The notes under the pieces are model-generated. The model saw only the letters and a list, made by a program, of their open reading frames with translations. It did no database searches and was not told where the DNA came from. The translations under genes were made by a program, and so were the position numbers. From NCBI RefSeq assembly GCF_003597675.1, contig NZ_CP030827.1:2604001-2668000 (forward strand): a stretch of DNA of 64,000 bases. The letters run 5' to 3'. Shown here piece by piece: positions 8,141 to 16,999 of this stretch. Source of the stretch: Neorhizobium sp. NCHU2750 (GTDB lineage: Bacteria > Pseudomonadota > Alphaproteobacteria > Rhizobiales > Rhizobiaceae). Positions within the stretch are counted from its first letter, which is position 1; the number at the start of each line of letters is the position of its first letter.

Positions 8141-9247
8141 TTATTGCGACAGCAATGCACCGCCAAGTTTGAAGGGTGCCGATACCGCACTTCCCACACC
8201 GTTCAGCACCACGGCACCCGTGCCCGCAACAGGGTTGCTGAAGCCCTCTTTCAAACGAGGATAAACCGCCGCCAGTGCCGCGAACCGGTCATGGTTGGTG
8301 CCGTTCATGGATGGAAGCTTGGAGATGTCGACGATATCGAGGTTCTCCTTGACCGCCAGCTCCCTGGTCCGCGGATCGTCGATATCGAGCGAACCGGCCG
8401 TCGCTGCCGATCCCGCCAGCCGCTTGGAAAGCGCCAGCGCCAGATCGTCCTTCGACGCCAGGATGACGATCGGCTTTGGCAGCCGGTCGGTCACCGCAAG
8501 CTGTTTCTTCAACAGGTCGATATCGATATCGGGAGAGGCAAGAACCAGCTGGTCGACCGAACGCACCACCTTCCTCTCACCCATCAATGACAATTGCCGC
8601 ATGGCTTCGACGGCAAGCCACGCCCCCATGCTATGGGCAAGAACCGTCGTCTTGACGCCGCCATCCGAAAGATCGGTCAGGACTGTCGCAAGGTCATCGC
8701 GCGCGAACGCCGCCGAATCCCGGTCGGCCACATAACCGGTCACCTCCGCCTGCGACGGCCAGTCGAACAGGATTGCCCGATCGGCAACCTTCGAATCCGC
8801 CGTCATCTGCGCCAGCCGGAACAACGCCTCCTGATAGGAGTAATTATAGCCATGGACGAATATCCCCGCACGGCCAAAGGCGGGCGATCGCGCCTTGCCG
8901 CGCGACAGGGCGACGAATTCCTCACGCGTGAGCGTGCGACGCCCGACAACGGTAAACGATGTCGCTGGATCGGGCTTTCCCCGCGGCCACTCGATATTCG
9001 GGGCGCGGTGTGTCGGAGGCACCGAAACAGTCACTTCCAGATAGCGCAGCGTGTCGGAACGCCCTGCGGTAAACGCCCCGTCGATCTTTGCATCCGGCAC
9101 CCGATCGGTTGCGACGAGAAGCGAAACCTCCGTCGCACCCTTGATCGGCGTGACGACCGCAAGCGTGCTAGGCCCCGGTCGGGCACAGGCGGAAAGCAAT
9201 GCGAAGAGAAGAAGGACTGGATATATCGAACGCACTGCTGTCATCAC
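8141..9247 (-). CDS. alpha/beta hydrolase (DUF900 family) lipoprotein
   Basis: A 368-residue protein with a lipoprotein signal (hydrophobic core then lipobox LLSAC, Cys at about 21), so probably membrane-anchored facing the periplasm. The DUF900 hydrolase core starts with the FVHGYNYSYQEALFRLAQ oxyanion segment, followed by ILFDWPS and the nucleophile elbow AHSMG. A late acidic residue (ASPDIDIDLL region) and the GTNHDRF histidine complete a plausible triad. The substrate is unknown; the family is annotated as esterase/lipase. Transcribed alone; no clear terminator seen. Confidence 0.82.
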   Translation of the reverse strand: MMTAVRSIYPVLLLFALLSACARPGPSTLAVVTPIKGATEVSLLVATDRVPDAKIDGAFTAGRSDTLRYLEVTVSVPPTHRAPNIEWPRGKPDPATSFTVVGRRTLTREEFVALSRGKARSPAFGRAGIFVHGYNYSYQEALFRLAQMTADSKVADRAILFDWPSQAEVTGYVADRDSAAFARDDLATVLTDLSDGGVKTTVLAHSMGAWLAVEAMRQLSLMGERKVVRSVDQLVLASPDIDIDLLKKQLAVTDRLPKPIVILASKDDLALALSKRLAGSAATAGSLDIDDPRTRELAVKENLDIVDISKLPSMNGTNHDRFAALAAVYPRLKEGFSNPVAGTGAVVLNGVGSAVSAPFKLGGALLSQ

Positions 9248-9522
9248 TCAATCTTGCCGCTGCGGCATCGGCCCGAAAAGCGCGATGCGTAGACCCAAAA
9301 AGTCAGATCGTCCTTTGGCCTCCCTTCGGATGCGCGGCGATCTGGCGATCCAAATAGGCCCGGCCACGCCCGGGGGAATAAGACGGCCGGTGACGAAGCG
9401 TGCAATCCGGCGTGATTGTGTCCTTCCCGCCACGCAATGCAATTGGACAAGACTCAACTGCAACCTTATTGAGAGCCTATGCATTGTTACTGGAGCGCTA
9501 TCCTGACCAGGGGACCGAGCGA

Positions 9523-9753
9523 ATGGGCAGAAAGCTGACGAATGTCTACAAGGTGCTGGTTCGCGGCGTCGGTCAGGGCTTGTCCGGCCACGACCTCTAT
9601 GATTTCGTGTCCCAAAACAGCGCCGACTTTTCCGACAAGCGCGTCTGCCGCGCAGCCCTCCTGGCGATCTCCGACCCGCTGATCAAGGACCGGGACATCT
9701 TGGAGCGGATCTACACGATCGCGACCAATCACCGCGTTCGCTGCGCGGCCTGA
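9523..9753 (+). CDS. small hypothetical protein
   Basis: A 76-residue basic, helical protein (KLTNVYKVLVRGVGQGLSGHDLYDFV, then DKRVCRAALLAISDPLIKDRDILERIYTIA). The frame is open upstream to GTG codons at 9400 and 9412, which would add a helix (TLLRAYALLLERYP). ATG 9523 was chosen because AGGGG precedes it. No family recognised. The CRAALLAISDPL and ILERIYTIA periodicity suggests a compact helical bundle. Confidence 0.5.
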   Translation: MGRKLTNVYKVLVRGVGQGLSGHDLYDFVSQNSADFSDKRVCRAALLAISDPLIKDRDILERIYTIATNHRVRCAA

Positions 9754-10232
9754 CGGGCAAACAAAGCTTGCCTACCGCGCCTCGCGAGTCTTGGCCTTCC
9801 CGTCAAGATCATGACCGGCTGGGCGGATGAAGGTTTTGGCTTCGAATGCGAGGCAAGTGCGGCTTGAATGGCCCGGCCGGCCACCGGCCGCACCGCAAAA
9901 GGCCCTTCTCCCTACGCAAGTCTCATCCCGATTGAAATTCAACCGGGATATTGCACTGCAACATGAAATCGCGGACATCTCACACGTTAATCGCGAAGTC
10001 GCGGATAGAACAAGAATTTTAGCCCGACCTTCAAAGAGCAATTGCCCAATGTGCGAATTATTGCTCGAAAAATTCGTCGACTTTGCTTCCCACCAAAGCA
10101 GAGCATAATGCTCCCGAAGCATTTTAACCCAGAATTAGTGCAACCATGGCAATAGTTTAGCGCGGCATCCTGACGCGTCTTCGAGGGACGCTCTGAGAGC
10201 TGATGTGTTGGGTTAATTGGGTGGTACGCATT
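9754..10232. other. intergenic region before the chemoreceptor gene
   Basis: About 480 bases with no supported coding sequence. The second half (9935-10190) is clearly more AT-rich than its surroundings and should carry the chemoreceptor promoter. Short open frames here lack ribosome-binding sites and family patterns. Confidence 0.45.
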
Positions 10233-12140
10233 ATGGCATTTCGGGATATGGCCATTTCGAAGAAACTTGGCCTCGTCACTATCGTGATGGGCGTTTCTTC
10301 TCTCATCATTGCGGGCATTGCAGCATCGGGTCTTTACGGCCTGCAAAAGGCGATGATTTCCGTCGGCGCCCGCGAGGAAGTCGCCCGTGAGGCGATGGAC
10401 CTGCGTGTCGACATCATTGCCGTCAGCCGCATGACCTACCAGCTGGCCGCAGCGCCCGACAAGGCGAAGGATTTCCGCACCGAGGCCGCCACCCGCGCCA
10501 GCGAAATGATGGCACGCCTGCCCAAGATCGAATCCACCGCCGACGCTACCGAAAAGGATCAACTGAAGGCGATCCGCGCAGCACTCGACAGCTATTTCGG
10601 CACGATCAGCGCCATGGTCGAGACCGCCGACAAGAACCCGGCCGACACCGCTGCCATTGCCGCAGCCCTGAAGACCGCGCTCGATGGCCAGAAAGCCGTC
10701 ACCGACACGGTCAAAGTCTACAGCACCTATTCCGGCAAGTCGCTCGCTTCGGCCCGCGCCGATGCCGTCGCATCCTCCACCACCGCCATCCTGGTTTCCG
10801 CAGCCTCCGCCGTTGCCTTCATCATCATCGGCGCCGTCATCAGCATGATGGTCTCCCGCCGCGGTGTCGTGAGCCCGATCCGTTTCCTCACCCAGGCGAT
10901 GAACAAGCTCGCCAAGGGGGAACTCAACGATCTCGGCATCGATACGGTCCGCAAGGACGAGATCGGTGAAATGGCCCGCGCCGTTGAGGTCTTCCGCACC
11001 AATGCACTCGCCATGGATCAGCTGAAGGCGCAGGAAGCAGCCCTTCATCGCAACAGCAGCGACCTGCAGTCGAGCATCTCGACCGTCGTCGCCTCCGCCG
11101 TCGCCGGTGATTTCTCCGGCCGCATCGTCAAGGATTACCAGAACGACGACCTCAACCGCTTCGCTGCCGGCGTCAACCAGCTGGTCGAAAGTGTCGAGAC
11201 GGCCGTCACCGAAGTGCGCCGCGTCATCGCAGCGCTTGCCGATGCGGACCTGACCCAGAGCATGAACGGCAAGTTCCAGGGCGCATTTGCCGAACTGCAG
11301 GTCAACGTCAACAACACCATGGTGCGCCTGCGCGGCACGATGAACAATGTCCGCGGCTCGGCCGGCACGATCAACAACAACTCGGCCGAACTCTCCTCTG
11401 CCGCAAACGACCTCTCCAAGCGCACCGAGCAGCAGGCCGCGGCACTCGAAGAGACCGCAGCAGCCCTCGACGAGATCACCGCCACCGTCCGCGCCGCCTC
11501 CTCGCGCGCAACGGAAGCCCGCGACATGGTCCACGCCACCAAGCAGAGTGCCGCCAAGTCCGGCGATATCGTCCGCTCCGCCGTGACCGCCATGGGCCGC
11601 ATCGAGGATTCATCCAGCAAGATCGGCCAGATCATCGGCGTCATCGATGAGATCGCCTTCCAGACCAACCTTCTGGCGCTGAATGCCGGTGTCGAGGCAG
11701 CACGTGCCGGTGAGGCAGGACGCGGTTTCGCCGTCGTCGCCCAGGAGGTGCGCGAACTTGCCCAGCGCTCTGCCAATGCCGCCAAGGAGATCAAGGGCCT
11801 GATCAGCACCTCGGCTGCGGAAGTCGAAGGCGGCGTCTCGCTCGTCCGCTCTACCGGCGATGCGCTGCTGGAGATCGAGGGCCTCGTCAACAAGGTCAAC
11901 GAACATGTGGAATCGATCGCGACGGCGGCCCGCGAACAGGCAACCGCGCTGGCCGAGATCAATTCCTCGGTCAACCACATGGACCAGATGACCCAGAAGA
12001 ATGCCGCCATGGTGGAGGAAACCACCGCCGCCAGCGAAACGCTGGCCGAGGAAAGCCGCCAGCTGCAACAGATCTTGTCGAGCTTCAAGCTGGGTGGCGA
12101 ACACGCCGCGCCGCAGCGGACCACTCGATACGCGGCCTGA
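10233..12140 (+). CDS. methyl-accepting chemotaxis protein
   Basis: A 635-residue chemoreceptor. Transmembrane helices near residues 11-34 and 184-207 enclose a helical periplasmic sensor domain (about 35-183). A HAMP domain follows (208-262), then a linker with a second HAMP-like segment (about 285-345) and the signalling coiled coil. The kinase-contact tip is [35 protein letters not shown], from about residue 473 to 507. The C-terminus lacks the CheR-tethering pentapeptide. The start at the internal ATG 10233 was chosen because the signal-anchor follows directly. Ligand unknown. A terminator follows 26 bases after the stop. Confidence 0.95.
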   Translation: MAFRDMAISKKLGLVTIVMGVSSLIIAGIAASGLYGLQKAMISVGAREEVAREAMDLRVDIIAVSRMTYQLAAAPDKAKDFRTEAATRASEMMARLPKIESTADATEKDQLKAIRAALDSYFGTISAMVETADKNPADTAAIAAALKTALDGQKAVTDTVKVYSTYSGKSLASARADAVASSTTAILVSAASAVAFIIIGAVISMMVSRRGVVSPIRFLTQAMNKLAKGELNDLGIDTVRKDEIGEMARAVEVFRTNALAMDQLKAQEAALHRNSSDLQSSISTVVASAVAGDFSGRIVKDYQNDDLNRFAAGVNQLVESVETAVTEVRRVIAALADADLTQSMNGKFQGAFAELQVNVNNTMVRLRGTMNNVRGSAGTINNNSAELSSAANDLSKRTEQQAAALEETAAALDEITATVRAASSRATEARDMVHATKQSAAKSGDIVRSAVTAMGRIEDSSSKIGQIIGVIDEIAFQTNLLALNAGVEAARAGEAGRGFAVVAQEVRELAQRSANAAKEIKGLISTSAAEVEGGVSLVRSTGDALLEIEGLVNKVNEHVESIATAAREQATALAEINSSVNHMDQMTQKNAAMVEETTAASETLAEESRQLQQILSSFKLGGEHAAPQRTTRYAA

Positions 12141-12165
12141 CCTCTAATTCGACAACAGTTGATGA

Positions 12166-12197
12166 TAAGCCCGGCACCGCCGGGCTTATTTCTTTTT
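12166..12197 (+). terminator. rho-independent terminator after chemoreceptor gene
   Basis: Perfect stem AAGCCCGGC-ACC-GCCGGGCTT (12167-12187) followed by ATTTCTTTTT. Confidence 0.92.
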
Positions 12198-12243
12198 GCG
12201 CGAGTTCAAAGATAGGATTTCCACCTGAGGCTGATGGCCGCAT

Positions 12244-12257
12244 TTGATCAGGATCAA
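12244..12257 (+). promoter_or_regulatory. FNR/FixK-type box upstream of acetate permease
   Basis: TTGATCAGGATCAA matches the FNR/FixK consensus TTGAT-N4-ATCAA at every defined position. It lies 106 bases before the permease ATG, a normal place for an activator site. An FNR-family gene with the matching recognition residues lies at 32643. Control by low oxygen or nitrogen oxides is inferred. Confidence 0.65.
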
Positions 12258-12362
12258 CCGGAAATTGCCGGTCGCTGCGCTACAGGCGAGCGCCCATGCT
12301 GCACCGCACAAGGACCGCAGGCATGGCCTCCCGTCATCGCCGCTCCAATGGATGGATATCCC

Positions 12363-13001
12363 ATGAATGCCAACGCCTCCAAGATCGAGACCCAAGCGGC
12401 GATCGCCGCTTCTCTCGACGATCACGGTCCCGCTGACAAGGCCCACGGCTCCCACGGCAATCCGGCCGTTGTCGGCCTTGCCGGTTTCGGCATGACGACG
12501 ATCGTGCTGCAATTCCACAATGTCGGCTGGGCCTCGCTCGGTCCGGTCATCTGGACCGGCCTGATCTTCGGCGGCCTGGCCCAGCTGATCGCCGGCCTGC
12601 ATGAGGGCAAGGTCGGCAACAATTTCGGCTATAGCGCCTTCACCGCCTATGGCTGCTTCTGGATCGCGCTCTGCCTCATCCAGATCGGCAATGCGACCGG
12701 CATTTTCCCCGTCAGCGACAGTGACGTGGCCTGGTTCCTGGTCGTATGGGCAATCTACACGGCCGTGATGACGCCGGGCGCCATGCGCGCCAGTACCGGT
12801 CTCGGCCTCGTCTTCATCACCCTGTTCATCGGCTTCGTGCTGCTCGTCGTCGGCCATTTCGGCCCGCATGTCTTCAATGTCGTCGCCGGCTACGAGCTGA
12901 TGGTCTGCGGCGCGCTTGCCCTCTATGTCATGGCCCACACCATCTACAAGGATGCCTTCGGCCGTGACGTATTGCCGGTCGGCAAGCCGATGATCGGCTG
13001 A
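12363..13001 (+). CDS. satP: acetate/succinate permease, GPR1/FUN34/SatP family
   Basis: A 212-residue inner-membrane protein with six predicted helices after a hydrophilic 35-residue N-terminus. The family signature starts with NPAVVGLAGFGMTTIVLQFHNVG (the NPAPLGL-like motif), followed by FGGLAQLIAGLHEGKVGNNFGYSAFTAYGCFW. Members carry acetate or succinate with protons. ATG 12363 fits the family length; an in-frame ATG at 12348 is the alternative. Transcription is convergent with the LysR gene. An FNR-type box upstream suggests micro-oxic induction. Confidence 0.88.
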   Translation: MNANASKIETQAAIAASLDDHGPADKAHGSHGNPAVVGLAGFGMTTIVLQFHNVGWASLGPVIWTGLIFGGLAQLIAGLHEGKVGNNFGYSAFTAYGCFWIALCLIQIGNATGIFPVSDSDVAWFLVVWAIYTAVMTPGAMRASTGLGLVFITLFIGFVLLVVGHFGPHVFNVVAGYELMVCGALALYVMAHTIYKDAFGRDVLPVGKPMIG

Positions 13002-13111
13002 TCACGGTCTGCCAGCTGCCGAACCCGGCCGTCGGTCCGCGATCCCGACGACCGGGTCTGGTATCTTGATCACCCAGATATGGCCGCGGGTTTAGGCGCC
13101 AACCACCTTGG

Positions 13112-14005
13112 CTATTCGTCACCGAAAGGCTCGCCCAACAGGTCGAGCATCGACCGCAGCGCGCGCGTGACATGCCTCTCGCTGTGATGCAGCGCCGAAA
13201 ACCGCCTGAGCGGCATGGGAAACTCCACCACATGCAGCCGGCCGGCAAAGGAGTGGTAGGACGCGGCCCGGCTCGACAGCACGGTTGCCGCAAGCCCCGC
13301 TTCCACCGCCGCCATCGCCGCCTCGTTGGATGGCATTTCCAGGACGACGGAGAGCATTTTCGGCTCGATGCCGAGATGCGCCAGATGCGCCTCGAAGGCG
13401 GCCCGTGTACCTGACCCCTCCTCGCGCATGATCCAGTTCGTTTCCAGAAGGTCGCCCGCCGCAATCGGCGGCCCGCCCGCCCAGGGATGACGGCTGCCGA
13501 CCACAAGAACCAGCCGGTCTTCGGCAACCGTCTGCCGGGTGAGCCCCTTGATCGTCACCTCGCCCTCGACGACGGCAAGCTCCGCCGCACCGGCAAGAAC
13601 GGCCTCCGCAGCACTCTGCGTATTGCCGACCGTCAGCCTCAGGTCGACACGGGCAAACCGCTCGTGATAGGCAACCAGCCGCGCCGGCAGCCAATAGCTC
13701 GCCACCGTCTGGCTGGCATGGATGCGCAACAGGCCGGAAGCCGAGCCGCCGAGATCGGCAAGCGCCAGCTCCGCAGCCCTTGCCCGCTCCATCACACCGC
13801 GCGCCTCGTCGACGAACAGCCGTCCCGCCTCGGTCAGGACGATGCGGCGCCCCACCCTGTCGAACAGCAGCACGCCGTGCCGCGCCTCGAGCGCCTTGAT
13901 CGCCGCACTGACCGCCGACTGGGTGAGATTGAGATTTTCCGCCGCGCGCGTCAGATGCTCCTGCCGCGCGACTTCCAGAAAGATCCTCAATTGCTCGAAC
14001 GTCAT
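13112..14005 (-). CDS. LysR-family regulator (YeiE-like)
   Basis: A 297-residue regulator. The N-terminal winged helix-turn-helix (MTFEQLRIFLEVARQEHLTRAAENLNLTQSAVSAAIKALE) is followed by a linker helix and a periplasmic-binding-like effector domain (about 90-290) with WIMREEGSGTRAAFE, typical of the CysB/CbbR/YeiE branch. The downstream context includes acuI and a YeiH-type exporter, and YeiE genes commonly neighbour yeiH. A symmetrical site at 15210 is a candidate target. The effector is unknown; sulfite has been proposed for YeiE. Confidence 0.85.
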   Translation of the reverse strand: MTFEQLRIFLEVARQEHLTRAAENLNLTQSAVSAAIKALEARHGVLLFDRVGRRIVLTEAGRLFVDEARGVMERARAAELALADLGGSASGLLRIHASQTVASYWLPARLVAYHERFARVDLRLTVGNTQSAAEAVLAGAAELAVVEGEVTIKGLTRQTVAEDRLVLVVGSRHPWAGGPPIAAGDLLETNWIMREEGSGTRAAFEAHLAHLGIEPKMLSVVLEMPSNEAAMAAVEAGLAATVLSSRAASYHSFAGRLHVVEFPMPLRRFSALHHSERHVTRALRSMLDLLGEPFGDE

Positions 14006-14053
14006 GGTGCCCTTTCGCGGCGATCAGCTTTGCTTGCTCGACCCGATCGGGCC

Positions 14054-15049
14054 TCAGGCGGAGACGTCGATGACGACGCGGCCACGCACCTTGCCCGCCA
14101 GAATATCCTCGGCAAGCTTCGGCAGGTTCGACATCGGTTCGACACTCGTCATGCTGTCGAGCTTGGCCTTGTCGAGATCGCGGGCGAGCCGCTTCCAGGC
14201 ATCGAGCCTGAGCGATCGTGCCGCCATGACCGAATCGACGCCGATCAGCGCCACGCTGCGCAGGATATGCGGAAGTACGGTCCCCGGCAGGTCCGCGCCC
14301 CCGGCCAGCCCGCAGGCCGCGATCGCCCCGCCCCGCACCGTCTGGGCAAGCGCATTGGCGAGCGTCGTCGAACCGACGCTGTCGACGCCACCGGTCCAGC
14401 GTTCCTTCTGCAGAGGACCACCCTTCTCCTGCAACGCGGCCCGATCGACGAAACCGGTCGCACCGAGCGAGGCGAGATAGGCATGCGTCTCCGGCCGGCC
14501 GGTCGAGGCCGTGACGTTGTAGCCGCGTGCGGCAAGCAGGGCGACCGCCACCGAGCCGACGCCGCCGGCCGCACCGGTGACCAGAACTTCACCCTTGCCG
14601 GGTTCGATCGCACCCCATTTTTCCAGCGCGTCGACGCAAAGCGCCGACGTATAGCCGGCCGTGCCGATCGCCATCGCCTGCTGGAACGAGAATGCGTCCG
14701 GCAGCGGCACCAGCCATTCGGCCTTGACCCGCTGGTAGCGAGCGAAGGCGCCCCATTCGGTTTCGGACAGGCCCCAGCCGTTCAGCACCACCTTGTCGCC
14801 GGCCTTCCATTCGGGAGAACGAGACGTGATGACCGTGCCGGCAAGATCGATGCCGCCGATCATCGGCGTGCGCCGGGCAATGCGCCCCTTGCCGGTAATG
14901 GCCAGACCGTCCTTGTAGTTGAGCGACGAATAGGCGATCTCGACCAGCACGTCGTGATCCGGCAGGTCGCTGATGGCGATGTCCCTGAAGGATCCCGAAG
15001 TCTTGCCGTCGACGGCATCGATGACCATCGCCCTGAAAGTCTCAACCAT
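14054..15049 (-). CDS. acuI: acrylyl-CoA reductase-like MDR oxidoreductase (AcuI/YhdH family)
   Basis: A 331-residue zinc-independent medium-chain reductase. The N-terminal GroES-like part contains SSLNYKDGLAITGKGRI and GIDLAGTV; the NADPH domain has VTGAAGGVGSVAVALLAARGY; the ending RGRVVIDVSA is typical of YhdH/AcuI. AcuI reduces acrylyl-CoA to propionyl-CoA and detoxifies acrylate in organisms using DMSP, 3-hydroxypropionate or related compounds. AGGAGA stands six bases before ATG 15049. It is read with the LysR gene (48-base gap) and divergently from the YeiH gene. Confidence 0.9.
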   Translation of the reverse strand: MVETFRAMVIDAVDGKTSGSFRDIAISDLPDHDVLVEIAYSSLNYKDGLAITGKGRIARRTPMIGGIDLAGTVITSRSPEWKAGDKVVLNGWGLSETEWGAFARYQRVKAEWLVPLPDAFSFQQAMAIGTAGYTSALCVDALEKWGAIEPGKGEVLVTGAAGGVGSVAVALLAARGYNVTASTGRPETHAYLASLGATGFVDRAALQEKGGPLQKERWTGGVDSVGSTTLANALAQTVRGGAIAACGLAGGADLPGTVLPHILRSVALIGVDSVMAARSLRLDAWKRLARDLDKAKLDSMTSVEPMSNLPKLAEDILAGKVRGRVVIDVSA

Positions 15050-15209
15050 GATGTATCTCCTGTTGTCAGAACAGATGAGCACCTAACGCCGAATTTGCCT
15101 TGATCCATTGATGCGGCTCATAAATTCGAACAAACGCATGGTCATGATGCCGCAGATCACCTGTCGGACACTGCATTGCAGGAAGGCAGGCATTGCACGT
15201 CCGATAAAG

Positions 15210-15232
15210 TTCGTTCGTCAAATTAGAACGAA
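15210..15232. promoter_or_regulatory. palindrome in acuI/yeiH divergent region, candidate LysR site
   Basis: TTCGTTC and GAACGAA are perfect inverted repeats separated by 9 bases, between the divergent acuI and yeiH starts. LysR proteins often bind interrupted dyads of this geometry (T-N11-A type). The neighbouring LysR gene makes it the natural candidate. Confidence 0.5.
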
Positions 15233-15317
15233 ATGACAAAACTTATCAATTGGATTTGTTGGTCGCGACAACGGAGAATGATTTTCGAAATTCCACCTTA
15301 TTTATGGAAATTTGACG

Positions 15318-16346
15318 ATGTCATTGCCGATCTCCGCAGAAAGCTCGCACAATCCGCTTGCCATCATGCGTCCGCTCCTGCCGGGCCTGCTCTTGACTGC
15401 GGCCATCGCTGCCGCCTCTCTGGCGATACGTGCGCTGACCGGCTGGGCCGCGCTCAGCCCGCTCATCCTGTCCATCATTCTGGGAATGCTGCTGCGCAAC
15501 ACGCTGAAACTGCCGGCCATGGTCGAACCGGGCGTCGGATTTTCGCTGAAGCGCATCCTCAGAGCCGGCATCGTCCTTCTCGGCCTGCAGGTGACCCTGA
15601 CGCAGATCCTGTCGCTCGGCGCCGCTGCCCTCGTCACCGTGACGCTGACCTTGGTCGCAACCTTCATCGCCATCCGCCTCGTCGGCAGGCTGATGGGCGT
15701 CGACCGGCAACTGACCGACCTGATCGCCGCCGGCACGTCCGTCTGCGGCGCCTCGGCCGTCATCGCCGCCAATACGGTTGTCAGGGGACGGGAGGAACAT
15801 GTGGCCTATGCGGTTGCCTGCGTCACCCTGTTCGGCTCGATCTCGATGCTCGCCTACCCGCTTCTCGCCTCGCCACTCGGCCTCGATCCGCGCGCCTACG
15901 GCCTGTGGTCCGGCGCCACCATCCACGAGGTTGCCCAAGTCGTCGCCGCCGCCTTCCAGGACGGCACTGTCGCCGGCCAGTTCGGCACGATCGCAAAACT
16001 CGCCCGCGTTGTCCTTTTGGCACCGCTGATCATGACGCTCGCCCTCGCCGCCCGCAGCACCGTATCGGCAGGCGGCCAGCGCGCTTCGGCGCCGATGCCG
16101 TGGTTCGTCATCGGCTTCATTTCGATGATGCTGGTCAACAGCTTCGTCTCGATCCCCGCCGATATCAGCGCAAACCTCGTCATGCTCACCAATTTCCTGC
16201 TGTCCATGGCACTTGCGGCCATGGGCCTGCAGGCCAATATCGGCAAGCTGCGCGCCGAGGGCTGGCGCCCGCTCGCGCTCGGCGCCTTCGGCTGGATCTT
16301 CATCGCAGCCTTCGGCTACGGCCTCCTGAAACTGCTTGGCTTCTGA
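15318..16346 (+). CDS. YeiH family putative sulfate/sulfite exporter
   Basis: A 342-residue inner-membrane protein with about ten helices. Family blocks seen are LSPLILSIILGMLLRN, GVGFSLKRILRAGIVLLGLQVTL, the DLIAAGTSVCGASAVIA signature, ATIHEVAQVVAAA and NSFVSIP. YeiH/PSE proteins are annotated as putative sulfate exporters, and some respond to sulfite or taurine-derived sulfur. The start at ATG 15318 is weakly supported; TTG 15312 and ATG 15366 are alternatives. Divergent from acuI. Confidence 0.88.
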   Translation: MSLPISAESSHNPLAIMRPLLPGLLLTAAIAAASLAIRALTGWAALSPLILSIILGMLLRNTLKLPAMVEPGVGFSLKRILRAGIVLLGLQVTLTQILSLGAAALVTVTLTLVATFIAIRLVGRLMGVDRQLTDLIAAGTSVCGASAVIAANTVVRGREEHVAYAVACVTLFGSISMLAYPLLASPLGLDPRAYGLWSGATIHEVAQVVAAAFQDGTVAGQFGTIAKLARVVLLAPLIMTLALAARSTVSAGGQRASAPMPWFVIGFISMMLVNSFVSIPADISANLVMLTNFLLSMALAAMGLQANIGKLRAEGWRPLALGAFGWIFIAAFGYGLLKLLGF

Positions 16347-16392
16347 TCTACCTTGCGACTGCCGATGGCCTCGACCCCTCAGTAGGGGGCCA

Positions 16393-16581
16393 TCAGCAGG
16401 GCTTCGGCCGCTCCTGCGGCTGGTCCTCGCCGCGCACCGCCTCGTCATGGTACCAGCACATATCGACCACGGACAGAACGACGTCCGGTGCCGATGGCAC
16501 GGTCAATCCGTTGTCGAGCCGCCGACGCGGCATCAATGGAAACTGATAGATTTTTGCACTTTCACGATGGACGCTCCTCAT
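16393..16581 (-). CDS. DUF2735 family small protein
   Basis: A 62-residue protein with the DUF2735 signature RESAKIYQFPLMPRRR near its N-terminus. The family is restricted to rhizobia and relatives and is frequently found next to glnII, as here, in divergent orientation. GAGGAGG precedes the ATG. Function unknown; the context suggests nitrogen regulation. Confidence 0.8.
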   Translation of the reverse strand: MRSVHRESAKIYQFPLMPRRRLDNGLTVPSAPDVVLSVVDMCWYHDEAVRGEDQPQERPKPC

Positions 16582-16999
16582 CCGATCGCCTCCTCACCCA
16601 ATTGCAATCAAGTCAAGCAGACAAGAAATCTGCACATTATTTGACCTTATTGCACTAATTTACATCATTTGCATAAGATCCGCCAGCCTGAAACCCATCA
16701 AATGGCGTTAATCCCGCAGCAACTGACGTGATCCGATTTAACGCGCCTCACTGCGTTCCGTTCCGGGCACATGCCGGAGCAAACACGGTCGAAGCCCAAT
16801 CTCTAAGCAGAATCAGGCGCAAGCGACGCGCATGCCGCCTGCTGCGACAATCCGAGCGGCATTATTTAAATCACTTCGCCCGTTCTTCGATCAAACTGGC
16901 ACGCTCATTGCGTTCTCTTGTTCATGCCCGGAATGTGGACCGCAAGGGCCGCACATTCCAGGATGGCTCAACCATGAACCACGGCCTGAGAGATAAAAC
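16582..16999. other. divergent promoter region DUF2735 / glnII
   Basis: About 420 bases without a credible gene. The left half (16600-16720) is AT-rich and contains TTGCACTAATTTACATCATT, a sequence with TGCA elements reminiscent of NtrC sites but not a clean match. The right half carries the sigma-54 promoter of glnII. Confidence 0.5.
16897..16911 (+). promoter_or_regulatory. sigma-54 promoter of glnII
   Basis: TGGCACGCTCATTGC matches the sigma-54 consensus TGGCACG-N4-TTGC at every defined base, with GG and GC at the correct spacing. It lies about 90 bases before the glnII ATG. glnII of rhizobia is known to be transcribed by RpoN with NtrC, so the reading is strong. Confidence 0.9.

Noticed and set aside
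9987..11534. Open frame of 515 codons on the minus strand
   Set aside because: Antisense to the chemoreceptor gene; Gly/Asp/Val-rich translation with no motif.
13023..13057. GC-rich hairpin between satP and the LysR gene
   Set aside because: The stem is interrupted and no T-tract follows on either strand, so it was not called a terminator.
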